Source: Saccharothrix sp.
GTDB lineage: Bacteria; Actinomycetota; Actinomycetes; Mycobacteriales; Pseudonocardiaceae
Length of the DNA stretch: 64,000 bases
Reading direction: 5' to 3'
Assembly: GCF_031180885.1 (NCBI RefSeq)
Contig: NZ_JAPSLK010000001.1
Coordinates: 785,158 to 849,157 of the forward strand
Shown here: one piece after another, positions 63,840-64,000 of the stretch
Position numbering within the stretch: the stretch's first letter is position 1
Layout of the letters: each line of letters begins with the position of its first letter
The notes under the pieces: model-generated
Seen by the model: the letters and a program-made list of their open reading frames with translations, nothing else
What the model was told of the DNA's origin: nothing
Database searches by the model: none
Translations under genes and position numbers: made by a program

Positions 63840-64000
63840 TGCGCTGCCTGCCGCAACTCCGCCCGCCGCAACTCCGCCCGCCGCCGCCCTGCCGCGTTCC
63901 GCCATAGCCACGCCCGTCTACCCCGGCCCGCCGCACTTCAGACGCGGTGCGTCCGGCCGGCGGTTCGGCCGGGCGAGTGGCGGGGCCGGCGGCGGGGGTG

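Overview
This is a 64 kb piece of a high-GC actinobacterial chromosome. The gene order hpt-ftsH-folE-folP-folB-folK-DUF3180-...-DUF2520-panC-panD-coaX-lysS-lsr2-clpC-...-mhuD-...-mutY matches the corresponding stretch of Mycobacterium (Rv3625c to about Rv3587c). The solitary nuoD-like gene, the LacI-controlled sugar ABC operon without its own ATPase, and the AICE-type element point to a filamentous actinomycete, probably Pseudonocardiales (Saccharothrix/Actinosynnema/Lentzea-like). That placement is inferred from gene content and order only.

Layout. 1-5.1 kb: end of an MFS/thymidylate-kinase-like fusion, holB, a truncated glycoside hydrolase remnant, a secreted anchored protein and tRNA-Thr(CGT). 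5.1-16.5 kb: an 11.4 kb integrated element in tRNA-Thr, bounded by perfect 45-bp direct repeats. It carries a frameshifted tyrosine integrase fused to a GntR-type domain, a Nudix gene (Pif-like position), two paralogous HTH/repeat regulators, an XRE repressor-like gene, a tightly overlapping xis-whiB-membrane-membrane-FtsK/TraB operon, a repeat and hairpin region that may hold the transfer locus, and a block of unfamiliar genes including an HTH-zinc-HTH-XRE protein. No recognisable replication initiator is present. 16.5-22.2 kb: ricin-like lectin, F420-type oxidoreductase, a divergent L11 ribosomal protein paralogue, hotdog thioesterase, a MarR/MFS efflux pair and pyrophosphatase. 22.2-46.2 kb: the conserved housekeeping block (dacB, tilS, hpt, VWA protein, ftsH, folate operon, nuoD-like plus MidA-like methyltransferase, PrsW protease, pantothenate/CoA genes, lysS, lsr2). 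46.3-58.1 kb: FhuF-like protein under an IdeR-type box, clpC with a SigR/ClgR-like promoter region, a 750-bp G-rich repeat tract, pcp, endonuclease/exonuclease-family protein, Sir2, MhuD-type heme monooxygenase, M1 peptidase, hydrolase, 2H phosphoesterase, mutY. 58.2-64 kb: two LacI regulators and a sugar-uptake operon (binding protein plus two permeases). The last ~160 bases after its terminator show no gene.

How the genes work together. The folate operon and ftsH form one overlapping transcription unit. panC-panD-coaX, with the DUF2520 gene before them, supply and phosphorylate pantothenate. The second LacI gene is divergent from the sugar transporter, and the shared promoter region holds two operator-like palindromes. 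Transfer genes in the element overlap by 4 bp at every junction, which suggests translational coupling. Starts were set by ribosome binding sites and stop/start overlaps. Family names rest on recognised motifs, without database searches.
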